The notes beneath the pieces were generated by a model, which was not told the DNA's origin, made no database searches, and saw only the letters and a list, made by a program, of their open reading frames with translations. 64,000 nucleotides of DNA from Psychrobacter immobilis. GTDB lineage: Bacteria; Pseudomonadota; Gammaproteobacteria; Pseudomonadales; Moraxellaceae. The position numbers and the translations under genes are program-made. Each line of letters starts with the position of its first letter. Within the stretch, counting starts at the first letter, position 1. Positions 39,876-49,563 of this stretch are shown in pieces. The stretch is from contig NZ_CAJGZN010000001.1 in NCBI RefSeq assembly GCF_904846235.1, positions 1 to 64,000 on the forward strand, given 5' to 3'.

Positions 39876-41963
39876 ATGAATAATAATATCGATCATACGG
39901 ACCCCGCCAAAAACATGAATACGGAACGTGGCAATGGTGGTGAAACCCATCAGCGCGCAGGTGACGACACTAAAGTATTAACCACGCAACAAGGTGTGGC
40001 AATCGCTGATAACCAAAACTCTCTAAAAGCAGGCTCACGTGGGCCGACGCTATTAGAGGATTTTGTATTACGTGAAAAAATCAATCATTTTGACCATGAG
40101 CGTATCCCTGAGCGTATCGTCCATGCTCGTGGTAGTGCCGCACACGGTTATTTTGAGCTGACAGAGTCATTAGAAGAATATACGACTGCAAAAGTATTGA
40201 CCGAAACAGGTAAGCAAACGCCATTGTTTACGCGCTTTTCAACGGTAGCGGGTAATAAAGGCTCAAAAGACACGCCACGTGATGTGCGCGGTTTTGCTGT
40301 GAAAATGTATACGGAAGAAGGTAACTGGGATATCGTTGGTAACAACATGCCAATCTTCTTTATCCAAGACGCGATGAAGTTTCCAGATTTGATTCATGCG
40401 GTAAAACCAGAACCAGATCGTGGTTTCCCGCAAGCAGCTTCTGCTCATGATACGTTTTGGGATTTTGTCTCACTAAGTCCTGAAACCATGCACAATCTAA
40501 TTTGGCTAATGAGTGACCGCGGTCTACCACGTAGCCTACGCATGATGGAAGGTTTTGGTATTCATAGCTATCGCTTAATCAATAAAGACGGTAAGAGCAC
40601 TTTTGTACGTTTCCATTGGAAGCCAGTATTGGGCGTACAGTCAACCACATGGGATGAGGCAGTGAAAATCTCAGGTGCGGATCCTGACTATCATCGCCGC
40701 GACTTGTTTGAGTCAATCAACAACGGTGACTATCCTGAGTGGGAGTTTGGCGTACAGTTATTTACTGAAGAAGAAGCCAATGAGTTTCCGTTTGACCATC
40801 TCGATGCGACCAAACTGATTCCAGAAGAATTGGTACCAGTAAAAGTCGTGGGTAAAATGGTATTGAACCGCTATCCAGATAATTTCTTTGCAGAAACTGA
40901 GCAGGTAGCATTCTGCCCATCGCATCTGCCACCGGGTGTTGATTTTAGTAATGACCCATTATTACAAGGTCGTTTGTTCAGTTATCTAGACACACAGCTA
41001 TCACGTCTAGGGTCGCCAAACTTTGCCCAGATTCCTATCAATGCACCAAAATGTCCGTTTGCTAACAATCAGCAAGATGGTCATATGCAGATGCAAGTGC
41101 CTAAGACGCGTGTACTCTATGAGCCCCAAAGTCTAGATCCAACTCGTCCTCGTGAAAGCGCTAAACGTGGTTTCAACTCATTCCATGAGCAACTAGATGA
41201 TGGCGTAAAAGGCCGCGTACGTGACGAGAGCTTTGCCGATCATTATAGTCAGCCACGTATGTTCTATCGTAGTCAGACAGCAACTGAGCAAGCACATATC
41301 GCCACCGCTTATGCGTTTGAGCTAGGTAAAGTAGACACAGCCCATGTACGTACGCGTATGCTTAGCCATTTGATTCATATCGATGAAGACTTGGCCAATC
41401 GCGTAGCAACGGCATTGGGTATGGAGCTACCAGAGCCAGCTGATGCAGCTGCACCTGTCCAAGACTTAGGAACTTCTAAAGCGGTACAAACGATTGGTCT
41501 AACGCCTGATACATTAAAAGGCCGTATGATCGGTATATTAGTCGCGGAAGGTTCTGATAGCAGTGAAGTCAAAAAGTTCGAAGATGCTGCCAAAGCGCAG
41601 GGTGCTAGTGTCAAAATCGTAGCGCCTAACAAAGAAGTCGTATTGGATGATGGTACCCGTATACAAGCTGATGAGCGCCTCGCTGGTGGTCCGTCAGTGA
41701 TGTTTGATGCCATCGTTAGTATCATCATGCCTGACCAAGCTAAAAAGCTGGCAAAAGACAGCTCAGCACTAGATTGGTTCAACGATGCGTTCAACCATTG
41801 CAAAGCCATCGCCTATTGCGGCGCGACTGATGAATTTATCCTAAGTAAACTCCCAGTTGAAAAAGATGAATTTGTAACGCCATTGGCTGAGTTAGATGCC
41901 TTTATCAGTAATGCTAAGTCTCGTCTATGGGAACGTGAGCCAAAGGTTCGTGATCTTGCATAG
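39876..41963 (+). CDS. katE: Catalase HPII, large subunit type
   Basis: 695 aa. The clade-2 catalase layout: long N-terminal arm (1-60), heme-binding barrel with catalytic His in [16 protein letters not shown], Asn in [16 protein letters not shown], proximal Tyr in [14 protein letters not shown], then a flavodoxin-like C-terminal domain (from about residue 550, [20 protein letters not shown]). It decomposes hydrogen peroxide in the cytoplasm. It is monocistronic with its own terminator. Confidence 0.97.
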   Translation: MNNNIDHTDPAKNMNTERGNGGETHQRAGDDTKVLTTQQGVAIADNQNSLKAGSRGPTLLEDFVLREKINHFDHERIPERIVHARGSAAHGYFELTESLEEYTTAKVLTETGKQTPLFTRFSTVAGNKGSKDTPRDVRGFAVKMYTEEGNWDIVGNNMPIFFIQDAMKFPDLIHAVKPEPDRGFPQAASAHDTFWDFVSLSPETMHNLIWLMSDRGLPRSLRMMEGFGIHSYRLINKDGKSTFVRFHWKPVLGVQSTTWDEAVKISGADPDYHRRDLFESINNGDYPEWEFGVQLFTEEEANEFPFDHLDATKLIPEELVPVKVVGKMVLNRYPDNFFAETEQVAFCPSHLPPGVDFSNDPLLQGRLFSYLDTQLSRLGSPNFAQIPINAPKCPFANNQQDGHMQMQVPKTRVLYEPQSLDPTRPRESAKRGFNSFHEQLDDGVKGRVRDESFADHYSQPRMFYRSQTATEQAHIATAYAFELGKVDTAHVRTRMLSHLIHIDEDLANRVATALGMELPEPADAAAPVQDLGTSKAVQTIGLTPDTLKGRMIGILVAEGSDSSEVKKFEDAAKAQGASVKIVAPNKEVVLDDGTRIQADERLAGGPSVMFDAIVSIIMPDQAKKLAKDSSALDWFNDAFNHCKAIAYCGATDEFILSKLPVEKDEFVTPLAELDAFISNAKSRLWEREPKVRDLA

Positions 41964-42024
41964 TCGATGAGTAGGTAATTTACAAATTATCTAAGATAAC
42001 AAATAAGATATTAAGTGTTTCCTT

Positions 42025-42052
42025 AAACCCAGCCTAAGCGCTGGGTTTTTGC
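42025..42052 (+). terminator. Intrinsic terminator after katE
   Basis: AAACCCAGC, a 6-nt loop and GCTGGGTTT followed by T residues. A 9-bp GC-rich stem directly downstream of katE. Confidence 0.9.
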
Positions 42053-42110
42053 TTTTTGCTAATAAGGTGAGAATTTTCACAGATAAAAGTCATGTTATAG
42101 GTGCTAATCA

Positions 42111-42140
42111 ATCGTTATTAATCGTTATTAATCGTTATTA
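42111..42140 (+). repeat. Three perfect 10-bp tandem repeats
   Basis: ATCGTTATTA is repeated three times, with a degenerate fourth (GTCGCATTG). Upstream of the MBL-fold gene. Could be slippage-prone spacing DNA or operator half-sites; function unknown. Confidence 0.9.
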
Positions 42141-42297
42141 GTCGCATTGTCTCTGTATACCGCCTAGCCTTTGTATATAGTCACAAGCGTTCACTCAAAG
42201 TCATTTTATTTGTGGTGACGGGCGCTATACTAAAGATTGGCTATAAAACTGAACAAAAGCCTCACAATAATAACGACGAATGAGGTAAGGAACACCA

Positions 42298-43086
42298 ATG
42301 AGTCTATGTGAAATTGTAAGATTAGAAGGATATATTCAGAGTAGTTATTTGGCAGTATATCCAGAGAAAATAATGCTGTTAGATGGCTGTTGCCGTGCTG
42401 ATGTGCCGATGGTGCTCGACTATATCAAGTCAGCGTTAAAACGACCCGTCACCGACCTAAAAGTAGTGGTGGTTACGCATATGCATCCTGATCATGCAGG
42501 CGGTGCGAATAAGTTTCGAGAAAAGACGGGCTGTCTGATTGTCTCCGCTGATAAAAAAAAGCAGTGGTATAGCGGTATTGGCGGGCACACGATGCACTTC
42601 GTAGATATACATCTAGGATATTATGTGGCCAGACGTCAAGGACGCCCATTTAAAAACCTATATTACTCGGCAAGTCTGAAACCGGATATCACCGTCACAG
42701 ATGGTGAGCTTGTGCCAAAGTTCGATGAGTGGCAAGTACTAGAGACGCCAGGTCATACGGATCGTGATTTGTCTTTGTTTCATCTGCCCAGTCGCGAAGT
42801 GTACACCGCTGATTTAATCATTAAGTTGCGTCACAAGTTCGTAGCACCTTTTCCTGTCTATTACCCTAAAGACTATGTTCAATCGCTAAAAAAAATCAGG
42901 GCATTGCAACCGTCAATGGTGATGATGGCACATGGTCGAGAGCTAGCGATGAGTGAGGCAGAGTTCGATGAGTTTATTGCTCATGCACCTAAGCACCCAC
43001 GTACCATCAAAGATACGATCAGACACAAACTACTATGGCGCAAGAGAGATAACTTTAGACTATTTAAACGCAAGCATAATAAATAG
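42298..43086 (+). CDS. MBL-fold metallo-hydrolase
   Basis: 262 aa with the metal ligands THMHPDHAGG (HxHxDH), TPGHTDRD (His), TADLIIK (Asp) and MMAHGREL (His) of the metallo-beta-lactamase fold. There is no signal peptide, so it is cytoplasmic and not a secreted lactamase. The last 25 residues are strongly basic (RHKLLWRKRDNFRLFKRKHN). Substrate not deducible; possible thioester or phosphodiester hydrolase. Confidence 0.85.
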   Translation: MSLCEIVRLEGYIQSSYLAVYPEKIMLLDGCCRADVPMVLDYIKSALKRPVTDLKVVVVTHMHPDHAGGANKFREKTGCLIVSADKKKQWYSGIGGHTMHFVDIHLGYYVARRQGRPFKNLYYSASLKPDITVTDGELVPKFDEWQVLETPGHTDRDLSLFHLPSREVYTADLIIKLRHKFVAPFPVYYPKDYVQSLKKIRALQPSMVMMAHGRELAMSEAEFDEFIAHAPKHPRTIKDTIRHKLLWRKRDNFRLFKRKHNK

Positions 43087-43133
43087 AGGTATATAAAAGC
43101 TAAGAAACAACATTTAAAACGCCCAGACGAAAA

Positions 43134-43166
43134 AAAGCCCAATTACTAAGATAGTAACTGGGCTTT
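43134..43166 (-). terminator. Intrinsic terminator of the tRNA-Lys transcript
   Basis: AAAGCCCAATTACT (43134-43147) pairs with AGTAACTGGGCTTT (43153-43166) with one G-T mismatch-type pair. Read on the minus strand it follows the tRNA-Lys genes and ends in a T run. It may serve the MBL gene from the other side too. Confidence 0.85.
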
Positions 43167-43173
43167 CTAAATA

Positions 43174-43249
43174 TGGTGGGCTGTCCGCGACTCGAACGCG
43201 GGACCAATTGATTAAAAGTCAACTGCTCTACCAACTGAGCTAACAGCCC
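43174..43249 (-). tRNA. tRNA-Lys (anticodon TTT), copy 2
   Basis: 76 nt with encoded CCA on the minus strand. D arm TTAGCTCAGTTGGTAGAGCA, anticodon loop CTTTTAA (anticodon TTT) and T arm GTTCGAGTC, closely like E. coli tRNA-Lys. Identical to the copy at 43409, including about 8 nt beyond the 3' end. Confidence 0.97.
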
Positions 43250-43408
43250 TGAAGAGTATATAAAAAAGCGATGCTTTTTAACTCTACAAGAGAAAATTCT
43301 AACTAAAGAACTTTCTAAAACTAAACATCTTAACGATGTCTTTTAAACTTATCTTTATTAGTCTACTACCGGATAGGGTAGAACGACTAATAAAGATTAA
43401 ACTAAATA

Positions 43409-43484
43409 TGGTGGGCTGTCCGCGACTCGAACGCGGGACCAATTGATTAAAAGTCAACTGCTCTACCAACTGAGCTAACAGCCC
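43409..43484 (-). tRNA. tRNA-Lys (anticodon TTT), copy 1
   Basis: 76 nt on the minus strand, identical to the downstream copy 160 bp away. The two are probably one transcript ending at the terminator 43134-43166. A tandem duplication of the gene plus a few flanking bases. Confidence 0.97.
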
Positions 43485-43678
43485 TAACGTTTAAAGTGTT
43501 TGTATCCCTAAACGTGAGAGCACATTATATATATTATTATGACAATTACAACCCCACATGATAAAAAAAGTGTAATTCTCTTATAAAATTGCCAATTTAT
43601 TCCAGTTTCTTTAAATTTTTGTCATTATATCGATATTGACTGCTCTATTTTTAGCTAAAGCGAGTCAATAATCGATTA

Positions 43679-45796
43679 TTAGTCTCGAGAAAGTGCTTCA
43701 ACAGGATCTAATTTGGCGGCATTACGTGCTGGCAAGAATCCAAATACCACGCCAATTAACGTCGAACAAACAAAAGCAGCAATAATAGAGGTTGATGAAT
43801 AGATAACTTTGAAATTATCACCGCCCACACTATTAATCAGCTCACCAATGGCAAAGGCCAGTCCAATACCAATCAGCCCTCCTAAAATACAGACCAGAAC
43901 GGCCTCAATAAGGAACTGCTGCATGATATCGCTCTGACGTGCGCCTACTGCCATACGTACGCCAATCTCGTTGGTGCGCTCGGTGACAGAGACTAGCATA
44001 ATATTCATCACCCCAATACCGCCGACGATCAATGAAATAACAGCGACTGATGAAATAAGTAGAGTCATCGTTCCTGTCGTCGACTCGATTGTTTGACGAA
44101 TAGAGTCTGAATTACGCAGCTCAAAGTCATCTTTACCATGGCGACTCTCTATTAAATCAGAGATGGCCGTCTCTGCGGCACTAGAAGAGATACTGTCATC
44201 TAACAACGCCACAAAGCGGTCGATATTGGTACTACCAGTGACGCGCGACATCACCGTTGTATAAGGCATATAGATGGTAGGCGTCGTCACACTGGGACCA
44301 AAGCCACCATCGCTCTCTTCGAGGACGCCAATTACGCGTCCAGGTACACTACCAACCAGTATCACCTCACCAACAGGATTATCAATATCTGAGAAAAAGG
44401 TCTGTTTAGCGTTGTCATCGATGATGATATCTTGACTACGTAATGTAATGCTTTTTGCATCAAACCCTTGGCCCAATGTTAATGTCTCACCAGTGACGTT
44501 TAGATAGTCTTCACCAACGCCATTGACGGTAGCATCCTCTTGTATATTACGATAGCGGACACTAGAGCTGGCATTTACCTGAGGGCTGACACTGATAATA
44601 TAGGGCTGATTGCCGACCGCCTCTGCATCTTCTGGTGTCAAATTGTCATCATTATAGCGGCGTCTAGGATCGCCTCTAGGGTAGCCATCATTGACGGTAA
44701 TGGTATTGGTACCTAACGAGCTGATATTGGCAAGGATTTGCTGCTGAGAGCCTTGTCCAAGGCCTACGATAGATACGACTGCGGCAATACCGATAATAAT
44801 GCCGAGCATAGTTAGTAGAGTACGCATCTTATGCGCGCGCATGGCAAGCAAAGACATTTTGAAAGCTTCAAGCAGTCGATCAATAAAACTACCAAAGGCA
44901 CTTTTTCGATGCTCGCCAAGGATAGATTCTGGTTTTTTGTCTGTGTGCTTATAATGCTCAGTTTGATAGTCAGCGATGACATGGCCATCTTTGAGCTCAA
45001 TCACACGCTCCGCTTGTGCTGCTAGTTTTGGATCATGAGTGACCATGATAATGGTATGACCTTGTGCGCTGAGGTCATGCAAAATCGCCATGACATCTTC
45101 GCCAGACTTACTGTCTAGGGCACCAGTTGGCTCATCTGCTAAGATAACATCGCCACCATTCATCAGTGCACGAGCGACAGAAACACGCTGCTGCTGTCCA
45201 CCTGAGAGCTGATTGGGACGATTGTTGACCTTATTGCCAAGGCCGAGGTCAGTTAGTAGCTTCTCAGCACGATTGGTGCGTGCCTCGGTATCCATGCCCG
45301 CATACACGGCAGGGACGGCGACGTTGTCTTTGGCACTGATATCACCAAGCAAATGATAGCGCTGAAAAATAAAACCAAAGTGCTCACGGCGCAGTTCTGC
45401 TAGCTGATCGGCATCAAGCTTACGGGCGGATTGACCATAAATCTTATAATCACCAGCAGTGGCTTGATCTAGACAACCTAAGATATTCATCAAGGTGGAC
45501 TTACCAGAGCCTGATTGTCCAATGATGGCAACCATCTCACCTTGGTGAATCGTCAGATTGATATCATGCAAGACGCGAATGGTTTGCTCACCAGCAGGGA
45601 ACTCTCTGATAATGCCAGACAGCTCCATAATGGGCTTGCCTGATGCAGGATGGTTAGCGGTATTGGTTTTTGCCGGATTACTTAAGTTATCTGAGCTGTT
45701 TGAAGGGTTAGCAGAAGTGTGTGACCCTAAGTTTTGAGCCGTGCTACTTTCAGAGCTATCTTCAGTCGACGATTTAGGAGATTGAGATATAGTCAT
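43679..45796 (-). CDS. macB: Macrolide-type export ABC transporter MacB
   Basis: 705 aa. After a 55-residue Ser/Asn-rich N-terminal tail (SPKSSTEDSSESSTAQ), the ABC domain has Walker A GQSGSGKST, signature LSGGQQQR and Walker B VILADEPTGALD. Then come a MacB periplasmic domain (about residues 345-575) between four membrane segments and an FtsX-type permease at the C terminus. It drives tripartite export with MacA and an outer-membrane channel that is not in this window. The substrate cannot be told. The N-terminal extension is unusual and could be a mis-start (MELSGII at about residue 57). Confidence 0.94.
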   Translation of the reverse strand: MTISQSPKSSTEDSSESSTAQNLGSHTSANPSNSSDNLSNPAKTNTANHPASGKPIMELSGIIREFPAGEQTIRVLHDINLTIHQGEMVAIIGQSGSGKSTLMNILGCLDQATAGDYKIYGQSARKLDADQLAELRREHFGFIFQRYHLLGDISAKDNVAVPAVYAGMDTEARTNRAEKLLTDLGLGNKVNNRPNQLSGGQQQRVSVARALMNGGDVILADEPTGALDSKSGEDVMAILHDLSAQGHTIIMVTHDPKLAAQAERVIELKDGHVIADYQTEHYKHTDKKPESILGEHRKSAFGSFIDRLLEAFKMSLLAMRAHKMRTLLTMLGIIIGIAAVVSIVGLGQGSQQQILANISSLGTNTITVNDGYPRGDPRRRYNDDNLTPEDAEAVGNQPYIISVSPQVNASSSVRYRNIQEDATVNGVGEDYLNVTGETLTLGQGFDAKSITLRSQDIIIDDNAKQTFFSDIDNPVGEVILVGSVPGRVIGVLEESDGGFGPSVTTPTIYMPYTTVMSRVTGSTNIDRFVALLDDSISSSAAETAISDLIESRHGKDDFELRNSDSIRQTIESTTGTMTLLISSVAVISLIVGGIGVMNIMLVSVTERTNEIGVRMAVGARQSDIMQQFLIEAVLVCILGGLIGIGLAFAIGELINSVGGDNFKVIYSSTSIIAAFVCSTLIGVVFGFLPARNAAKLDPVEALSRD

Positions 45797-45898
45797 AGCA
45801 GTGTCTTTAATAAAGGCTAATAAGCGTTATAGTGTTGTTATGAAAGGGCTGCTATGTTTTTAGCAAGCCTTTCTTACTCAACATAGTCAAAGCACAAG

Positions 45899-47218
45899 TT
45901 ACATTTGAGGTCCACCAGGTACGCGGCCGCTATCTGATTTCTTACCGCTCTCTTCACTGATGATTACTTCTTCCCCTTCTTTCAAACCACTTAAGATTTG
46001 CGCATTTACTCGGTTATCAATACCGACTTCTACAGTACGCTCTTCTACGGTTCCGTCATCTCTTAATACACGTACAAACTTGCCCGTTGTTGATTTACCT
46101 TTTTCTTTAGTTCGCTTTTCTTGTATCACTGTTGATGGTACTAATAGAGTATTTTTGGCTTCGTTGACGATGATATATATCTGTGCCGTCATATCGATTC
46201 GAAACAAGCGGTCAGGGTTTGGTACTTCTACGTAGCCGACGTAATAGATAGCAGCGTCTGTCGAGCTGGTGCTACTGATCTGCTCTGGGGCAGGTTCGAT
46301 AGCGGTTAATGTCGCATCATACTGTTTGTCTGGATTACCGATAATATTGAAATAAGCAGGCATACCAGCACTGACGTTAATGACATCAGCTTCTGAGATT
46401 TGCGCGTTGATACGTACGGTCGATAAATCTGCTAACGTCACCAATGTGGGCGCCGTTTGGTTAGCATTGACCGTAGTACCTTGCTCAGTCGTAATAGAAA
46501 CGACTGTACCTGATATTGGTGCACGAATCGTGGTATAGCTTAGATCTTCTTCAGCAGTACTGACGTTGGTTCGTGATTTGCGTAATGCTGCTTGCTGACT
46601 GTTGATATTGGCTTCTGTGGTCGCAATCGCGGCTTTAGCTGTGTCGATAGCCGCACGTGCATTGGCAACGGCTGCTTTTGCAGTCTCGACACTGGTCGCC
46701 TGCGTGTCATATTCTTGTTGTGAGATAGCATCGATAGCGACTAAGTCTTGCAAACGCGCAAAGTCAGACTGTGCTTGTTTGAGCTCAGACTGACGGCTGG
46801 CAAGATCAGCATAGGCACTTTTTAGACTGGCTTGTTTGCTCAACGATTCTGCTTGCGCACTTTGTAGCGCGGCTTCGCTTTGCTCAAGACTGGCTTGTTC
46901 ATTGCTCAGGCTGTTCTTCTGAGTCACTTGATCAATCTGCGCAATCAAATCGCCTTGCTTGACTTCGTCACCGACTTCAACGTACAGGCGTTTTACTTCA
47001 CCAGATACCTGTGCCCCTACATCGACGGTATTTAACGCTTTTACTTTACCAGATGCCATGACATTGTTTTCAATATCACCGACTTCAACGGTTGCGGTTA
47101 AATAGTTAGGTGTGGCTTCTTCTGGTTTTAAAAAAGTATAGGCCAAAGCCCCTAATGCTACGATAATTAAGGTGATGACACCCCATTTGATAGCAGACTT
47201 TTTGCTTATTTTGCGCAT
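45899..47218 (-). CDS. macA: Periplasmic adaptor protein MacA
   Basis: 439 aa with an N-terminal membrane anchor (WGVITLIIVALGALAYTFL), lipoyl half-motifs (GAQVSGEVKRLYVEVGDEVK), a coiled-coil hairpin (about residues 95-215) and a beta-barrel domain. It bridges MacB to the outer-membrane channel. It lies upstream of macB, 100 bp apart, same strand. Confidence 0.94.
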   Translation of the reverse strand: MRKISKKSAIKWGVITLIIVALGALAYTFLKPEEATPNYLTATVEVGDIENNVMASGKVKALNTVDVGAQVSGEVKRLYVEVGDEVKQGDLIAQIDQVTQKNSLSNEQASLEQSEAALQSAQAESLSKQASLKSAYADLASRQSELKQAQSDFARLQDLVAIDAISQQEYDTQATSVETAKAAVANARAAIDTAKAAIATTEANINSQQAALRKSRTNVSTAEEDLSYTTIRAPISGTVVSITTEQGTTVNANQTAPTLVTLADLSTVRINAQISEADVINVSAGMPAYFNIIGNPDKQYDATLTAIEPAPEQISSTSSTDAAIYYVGYVEVPNPDRLFRIDMTAQIYIIVNEAKNTLLVPSTVIQEKRTKEKGKSTTGKFVRVLRDDGTVEERTVEVGIDNRVNAQILSGLKEGEEVIISEESGKKSDSGRVPGGPQM

Positions 47219-47520
47219 GACAACAATCCAATCACAATTAAATCAAGTGTAGATATAGTAGAGACTTCACCTACAAAAGGGAATGGAAATTAGTTTACGA
47301 AAGGTTAAGGTAGCCAAGAATAGAGTTAGGTACAGAAAAGAAATGATTACTAAAGATCAATAAAACGGAGATTATAGGAGAACAAGATAGGGTAGTAGAA
47401 TCTGGATTTATAGCGTTTAAATGTATAAACCAGTAAGAAAAACGTATAAATCAGTAAGAGAAGAAGTGGATAACTTGTTAATAAGAGAAACAATATAAGG
47501 TGGTGAGAAGTGGATCAGTC
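47219..47520. other. Intergenic region between macA and holA
   Basis: About 300 bases, AT-rich, no gene. The macA promoter must lie here. A direct repeat of AGAAAAACGTATAAATCAGTAAG type, split over 47420-47460 (CCAGTAAG ... TCAGTAAG), is visible but weak. No terminator was found after holA. Confidence 0.4.
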
Positions 47521-48621
47521 TTAGCGCATCGCAAATAAACGCTTACCTGCGAGCTCTAGTGCCGCTTGTAATAATAGTTCCCATGCTGGCTGGCGAACAA
47601 GTCCTTTGATAGCTTGGTCACAGCGATAAAGCAGGGCAGGCCATTCGCTCGTTCGTTGTTCTGACTGACGGCGGCAGGCTTGTTGGTATAACCCTTGTTT
47701 ACTACGCCAAATGCCTAAGGCTTGAGGGTCTTGACCGTCCATAAGTTGGATAATTTGACGCATGTCTTTGCTAATAGCCCAGAGCACTAAAGTAGTAGGC
47801 TCATCGGTCGACTTTAGCTGAAACATAATTTTGGCGACCTGCGTACTATTGCCCGCAAGCATCGCATCAGACAAATCAAACACACTAAACTGCGCGTCGC
47901 TGACCAACGCTGCTTGTAGGTCTGCAATATCCAATGCCACATTATTCACAGGTTGTGAAAAACTATTAGATTGTTCGGTGCTATTGTCATTAGCACTATT
48001 TTCACTAGTACTGTTATTAGCAACTAGCTGCGGTGCAAACAGATAGGACAATCGCCAAAGCGTTTGATAAGCACTTAGCAAATGATGCTCAGTGTGTGAC
48101 ATGAGTAGTTGCCATGCTTCTTGAGACAGTCGTAAGCCAAACTTCTGAGCTTGTATCTGTAGTAGCTGTTGGCGCTGCTGCTCATTGTATAAATTGCAAT
48201 CAATGACATTGCCATATTGTGCAAAAGGAGCAAACCATTTGCTGCTCTGGCTGCGTTTGTCTTGCTTAGGTGTGAGCCACAACATACTATGACCGTGTGT
48301 GCCCGCTTGTGCCTCGACCGCAAAACGTTCCAACTCAGCGATAACTGCTTTGTCAGGTTTATGGTTGCCCGTCACGATTAAGGCACTGGCATCATCAAAT
48401 AATGACTGACTACCAAGCTCTGACAACACTTCTTGCCAGCTCTTGACAGAAATCAGCTCTATACGTTTGATTGCGTAATTCTGTGCGCGCCAGTGTGGAC
48501 GCAGCGCATCTATCAACCATTGACTGAGTAATGGCTCGTCACCGTGCGCCAGCCACAAGCCCGCTACCGCAACGGAAGGCTGCAGCAGTTTGGGGTAGGC
48601 TTTTATGAAAGTATCTTGCAT
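47521..48621 (-). CDS. holA: DNA polymerase III subunit delta
   Basis: 366 aa. The N-terminal GLWLAHGDEPLLSQWLIDAL and LFDDASALIVTGNHKPDKA regions match HolA. It loads the beta clamp as part of the clamp loader. A Ser/Asn-rich insert of about 25 aa (NNSTSENSANDNSTEQSNS) lies near residue 205. It follows leuS-lptE, the usual gammaproteobacterial order. Confidence 0.94.
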   Translation of the reverse strand: MQDTFIKAYPKLLQPSVAVAGLWLAHGDEPLLSQWLIDALRPHWRAQNYAIKRIELISVKSWQEVLSELGSQSLFDDASALIVTGNHKPDKAVIAELERFAVEAQAGTHGHSMLWLTPKQDKRSQSSKWFAPFAQYGNVIDCNLYNEQQRQQLLQIQAQKFGLRLSQEAWQLLMSHTEHHLLSAYQTLWRLSYLFAPQLVANNSTSENSANDNSTEQSNSFSQPVNNVALDIADLQAALVSDAQFSVFDLSDAMLAGNSTQVAKIMFQLKSTDEPTTLVLWAISKDMRQIIQLMDGQDPQALGIWRSKQGLYQQACRRQSEQRTSEWPALLYRCDQAIKGLVRQPAWELLLQAALELAGKRLFAMR

Positions 48622-48783
48622 AGCGTGGTGTTACACAGGTTGATGAGCAGGTAATACCAATTCCAAGAATATGCTTAACAGTATTAAGCCAGCTCAGCCT
48701 ACTTAAAGTAGTACATGCACTTGCTTAGTTTGCTACTCATATTTCCAGAAATGGTATCGTTTGATAATCAGAACGACTAACTC

Positions 48784-49497
48784 TTACGGTTGTGGTACGA
48801 CGACAACGGTTGGTGTCACACCTTTATTCATTTGCACAGACTGCTTGGCAGCAGGTGCGACTTTAGGAAGCGAGATAGCAACATACTGGTCAGTGATACG
48901 GCGAGCTAAAGTATCATAGAGCCAATCGCGAGTCTGATCGCCTTGCTGATCGTCAGTACTAACAGATGCTTCGTTGTACTGATAGCTTCGCTCGACTTGA
49001 ATGGGATTGCTCAGGGTTACAGGCTTACCATTTTCCATCGTTTGATAGCTGACATCTGCTGATAGTACCAAGCGAATCTCTGTTAATACCCCAACCAATT
49101 CGTAACGTTTAAAACGTACATTACGGATATCGATAGCAGCAATAGACTCAGCCCCTGCTTGTTGGTTATTACGAGCAACTTCTTCTGAGCTCATATTACT
49201 AATAACATCGACACCTAACGTCTTTAGGCGACGCGTCAATGGTAGTTTCAGCGGGAATGAGGTGCGATTATCTTCGATAATGACCGCTGTTTTTTCGACA
49301 TCAAGCAGCATCGCTGAGTCGTAGCCACGCAGCTGGAAGCCGCAGCCGCTAAGAGCAGCGGCTGCACCTACCACGGCGAACATTGGCAGCGTAGCAAGTA
49401 AGACTGCTCCGAGCTTTTGGCCATGGGACTTTTTGTTAGATAGGCTGTATGCGCTTGATCTTGGTTGCGCCTGCTCAGCTCGATGCTTGTATGACAT
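48784..49497 (-). CDS. lptE: LPS-assembly lipoprotein LptE
   Basis: 237 aa from ATG 49497, 8 nt after GAGGA; the frame's other ATG at 49512 overlaps that site. A lipobox is seen in AAALSGCGFQLRGYD after a long N-terminal region (about 55 residues). LptE plugs LptD to insert lipopolysaccharide in the outer membrane. It lies between leuS and holA. Confidence 0.92.
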   Translation of the reverse strand: MSYKHRAEQAQPRSSAYSLSNKKSHGQKLGAVLLATLPMFAVVGAAAALSGCGFQLRGYDSAMLLDVEKTAVIIEDNRTSFPLKLPLTRRLKTLGVDVISNMSSEEVARNNQQAGAESIAAIDIRNVRFKRYELVGVLTEIRLVLSADVSYQTMENGKPVTLSNPIQVERSYQYNEASVSTDDQQGDQTRDWLYDTLARRITDQYVAISLPKVAPAAKQSVQMNKGVTPTVVVVPQP

Positions 49498-49563
49498 AAA
49501 CGCTATCCTCATATGATAAGAAGGCTTAGAGCACTAAGCCTAAAATACTTAGCTCAAGATACC

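Larger units (their letters stand above)
41964..42297. other. katE terminator and upstream region of the MBL gene
   Basis: Apart from the terminator at 42025-42052, it holds three perfect 10-bp repeats of ATCGTTATTA (42111-42140). A GAGGTAAGGA site precedes the MBL-fold gene. No promoter was fixed. Confidence 0.5.

Noticed and set aside
42298..43086. MBL-fold protein as a beta-lactamase resistance gene
   Set aside because: No signal peptide and general MBL motifs only; nothing ties it to antibiotics.
43679..47218. macAB as transferred resistance cargo
   Set aside because: Base composition and context look like core genome, there are no mobile elements nearby, and macAB is a common chromosomal exporter.
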